Positions 4,887 to 6,110 of a stretch of DNA of 6,110 nucleotides are shown in pieces. The stretch spans positions 1 through 6,110 of the forward strand of contig JAKSAU010001151.1 in NCBI GenBank assembly GCA_022361535.1. Reading direction: 5' to 3'. Each line of letters begins with the position of its first letter. The first letter of the stretch is position 1. The position numbers and the translations under genes were made by a program. Under the pieces are notes generated by a model. It was not told the origin of the DNA. It saw nothing but the letters and a program-made list of their open reading frames with translations, and did no database searches. The DNA comes from Desulfobacterales bacterium (GTDB lineage: Bacteria > Desulfobacterota > Desulfobacteria > Desulfobacterales > Desulfobacteraceae).

Positions 4887-5402
4887 TTGTCGAATTTTTT
4901 GCTCTCTCAAGTCCTGGCTTCCATCGCCATCTGTTTTGATCTGCTCTCGTTTCAATTCAAAAATCGAAAACATATTGTTTGCTGTCTCTTTTTCTCCTGC
5001 ATGTTCATTTCGGCACATTTTGCCCTTCTGGAGGAGTGGACGGCTTCGATTATTGTGGGAATCGCTGCGGTGCGCTATCTGACGGGGGTCTTTTCTACCT
5101 CAAAGAAGCTGGCGTATTTTTTTATTGCATCGGCTCTGGCTGCCACGGCCCTCACATACAGCGGGATTCCCAGCCTTATCAGTTGCACGGGCACGGTGCT
5201 TCAGACCTTCGCTGTCTTCAGCAAAAACGATAAGCAGCTGCGGCAGATTATGGTGGTGGGCATCAGCCTCTGGCTTTTGCACAACTATCTTGTGGGGTCT
5301 CCTATGGCTGTTCTTATGGAGATGCTCTTTTTATCCAGCAATCTGGTGGGGTACTACCGGTTTTACATCCGAAAGTCTGTTCCAAAAGTAAACGAAACCT
5401 AA
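4887..5402 (+). CDS. ygjV: YgjV-family inner-membrane protein
   Basis: This 171-residue polytopic membrane protein has about five to six short hydrophobic segments spread over residues 3-160. It is assigned to the YgjV family because, from memory of E. coli YgjV, it keeps the N-terminal plan (a few residues, then LSQVLASIAI against LAQGVGVIAF) and the W129-L-L-H132-N133 with G137-S138 block (WxxHNxxxGS), followed by a hydrophobic segment and a basic end. The physiological role of the family is not known. TTG at 4887 is chosen as start: GGAG (4878-4881) lies five bases upstream and the protein then begins where YgjV begins. GTG at 4869 would add six residues without a ribosome site. The stop overlaps the AAGGAG of the next gene. 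Base composition drifts from AT-rich to more balanced along the gene, unlike the cassettes. Confidence 0.78.
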   Translation: MSNFLLSQVLASIAICFDLLSFQFKNRKHIVCCLFFSCMFISAHFALLEEWTASIIVGIAAVRYLTGVFSTSKKLAYFFIASALAATALTYSGIPSLISCTGTVLQTFAVFSKNDKQLRQIMVVGISLWLLHNYLVGSPMAVLMEMLFLSSNLVGYYRFYIRKSVPKVNET

Positions 5403-5406
5403 GGAG
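5401..5406 (+). promoter_or_regulatory. Ribosome binding site overlapping the ygjV stop codon
   Basis: AAGGAG begins within the TAA stop (5400-5402) of the ygjV-like gene and lies four bases before the ATG at 5411. The overlap points to one transcript and probable translational coupling of the two genes. Confidence 0.75.
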
Positions 5407-5410
5407 TTCC

Positions 5411-5965
5411 ATGAATCAGAACTGGTCTCAAGATGTCTATTTAAAGGCTTGGAATTTTGCTACGAAGGCTCACCACGGGCAGACTTACAATGGGCCCCAT
5501 GGCGAGGAGATTCCCTATCTCAATCACATCGGAAGCGTGGCCATGGAACTGATTTCGGGTCTCTATGCCCAGGACGGGATTGACGGAAACCTGGCCATCC
5601 AATGCGCCCTTTTGCATGACACCATCGAAGACACGCCGGTGGATTTTGAAACCATTGAGACCCATTTCGGATCGGATGTGGCCCATGGGGTGATGGCCTT
5701 GAGCAAGAACAAGGCGCTGCCAGATAAGAGAGCCCAGATGCTTGATTCCCTTAAGCGCATCAAGCGGCAGCCGGTGGAGGTCTGGATGGTAAAACTCGCC
5801 GATCGAATCACCAATTTATCGGAGCCGCCGGCCCATTGGGATCTGGAAAAGTGCCGCATGTATCGTGAGGAGGCCAAAATGATCCATGATCATCTGCACG
5901 AGGCAAGCGAGCTGCTGTCCAGTCGGCTGCTGGCTCGCATTGAACACTATAAACGTTATCTGTAA
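5411..5965 (+). CDS. MESH1/SpoT-type HD-domain hydrolase (possible small alarmone hydrolase)
   Basis: This 184-residue single-domain protein has the order of the (p)ppGpp hydrolase half of RelA/SpoT: A20-H-H-G-Q24, Y36-L-N-H39, H69-D70-T-I-E73-D74, and K128-L-A-D131-R-x-x-N135. H39, H69, D70 and D131 match the metal (manganese) ligands, and E73-D74 the catalytic pair, of the Rel hydrolase site; N135 matches the nucleotide-contacting Asn. Length is close to metazoan MESH1 (about 179 residues), and there is no synthetase, TGS or ACT domain. It may therefore remove the 3' pyrophosphate of ppGpp, or act on another nucleotide such as NADPH, as reported for MESH1. ATG 5411 is preceded by AAGGAG. 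It follows the ygjV-like gene by 8 bp and is more GC-rich than the cassette genes, which fits core chromosome. Confidence 0.85.
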   Translation: MNQNWSQDVYLKAWNFATKAHHGQTYNGPHGEEIPYLNHIGSVAMELISGLYAQDGIDGNLAIQCALLHDTIEDTPVDFETIETHFGSDVAHGVMALSKNKALPDKRAQMLDSLKRIKRQPVEVWMVKLADRITNLSEPPAHWDLEKCRMYREEAKMIHDHLHEASELLSSRLLARIEHYKRYL

Positions 5966-6042
5966 CAATTTGGCATGCCTTGGCGAGTTGTTTTTTTGAA
6001 AAAAGGTTTGGGCTGCGCCTTGTAACAGCTGCCGCAGGTCGA

Positions 6043-6110
6043 ATGACTATTATGAATACATCGGACGGAAAGATTGTCATTGTTGAAAAAAACAGAGCTT
6101 GGGTTGGACA
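6043..6110 (+). CDS. Possible start of a gene cut by the window end
   Basis: An open frame from ATG 6043 (second in-frame ATG at 6052) runs to the window edge for 22 complete codons. AGG (6036-6038) lies four bases before the first ATG. The readable part contains DGKIVIVEKNRAWVG, which looks protein-like but is too short to assign. A minus-strand frame over the same bases is also open, so strand and reality are uncertain. Confidence 0.27.
   Translation, partial: MTIMNTSDGKIVIVEKNRAWVG

Noticed and set aside
5966..6000. Terminator after the HD hydrolase gene (GGCATGCC then a T run near 5989)
   Set aside because: GGCATGCC is an 8-base palindrome that cannot form a looped stem alone, and I found no longer stem directly before the T run.
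5808..6080. 90-codon minus-strand frame over the end of the hydrolase gene
   Set aside because: It overlaps the conserved C-terminal part of a well-supported plus-strand gene and shows no domain.

Overview
The window is the distal part of a chromosomal-type (sedentary) integron followed by ordinary, more GC-balanced chromosomal genes. The host is Gram-negative: cassette products include a predicted outer-membrane lipoprotein and two secreted beta-barrel proteins ending in Phe, and the flank encodes a YgjV-family inner-membrane protein. Pseudomonadota or Desulfobacterota would fit, but nothing here fixes the genus.

Positions 1 to about 3933 hold six integron recombination sites (attC) of one sequence family, each 74-88 bp, each lying 3' of a plus-strand gene or gene pair. 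The key evidence is cassette logic. The first bases of a cassette are the reverse complement of the R'' box of the attC at its own far end, hundreds of bases away: cassette 1 matches over 10 bp (195-204 with 1147-1156), cassette 2 over 7 of 8, cassette 4 over about 6, cassette 5 over 6. The orientation puts the integrase gene and attI to the left, outside the window. The sites are near-canonical on the left (attC1-3) and increasingly decayed to the right (attC4-6).

Layout: (0) tail of a cassette, 1-113, then attC1. (1) Cassette 1: a Cys-rich DUF3795 protein and a YiaC-like GNAT acetyltransferase, then attC2. (2) Cassette 2: a four-helix membrane protein, then attC3. (3) Cassette 3: a lipoprotein, then attC4. 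(4) Cassette 4: a Gly/Ala-rich membrane hairpin protein and a 47-residue zinc-ribbon protein, then attC5. (5) Cassette 5: an exported beta-barrel protein, then the eroded attC6. (6) A paralogous beta-barrel protein with no clear attC after it; a very degenerate candidate end lies at about 4673-4768.

Positions 4887-5965 carry a compact two-gene unit, a YgjV-like membrane protein and a MESH1/SpoT-type HD hydrolase, 8 bp apart. They are less AT-rich than the cassettes, have no attC between them, and look like host chromosome. A possible truncated reading frame begins at 6043. Cassette genes have short leaders and no convincing promoters, so most probably depend on transcription from upstream. 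The cassette products do not form one pathway. They look like independent accessory functions, mostly envelope-directed or small metal-binding proteins.
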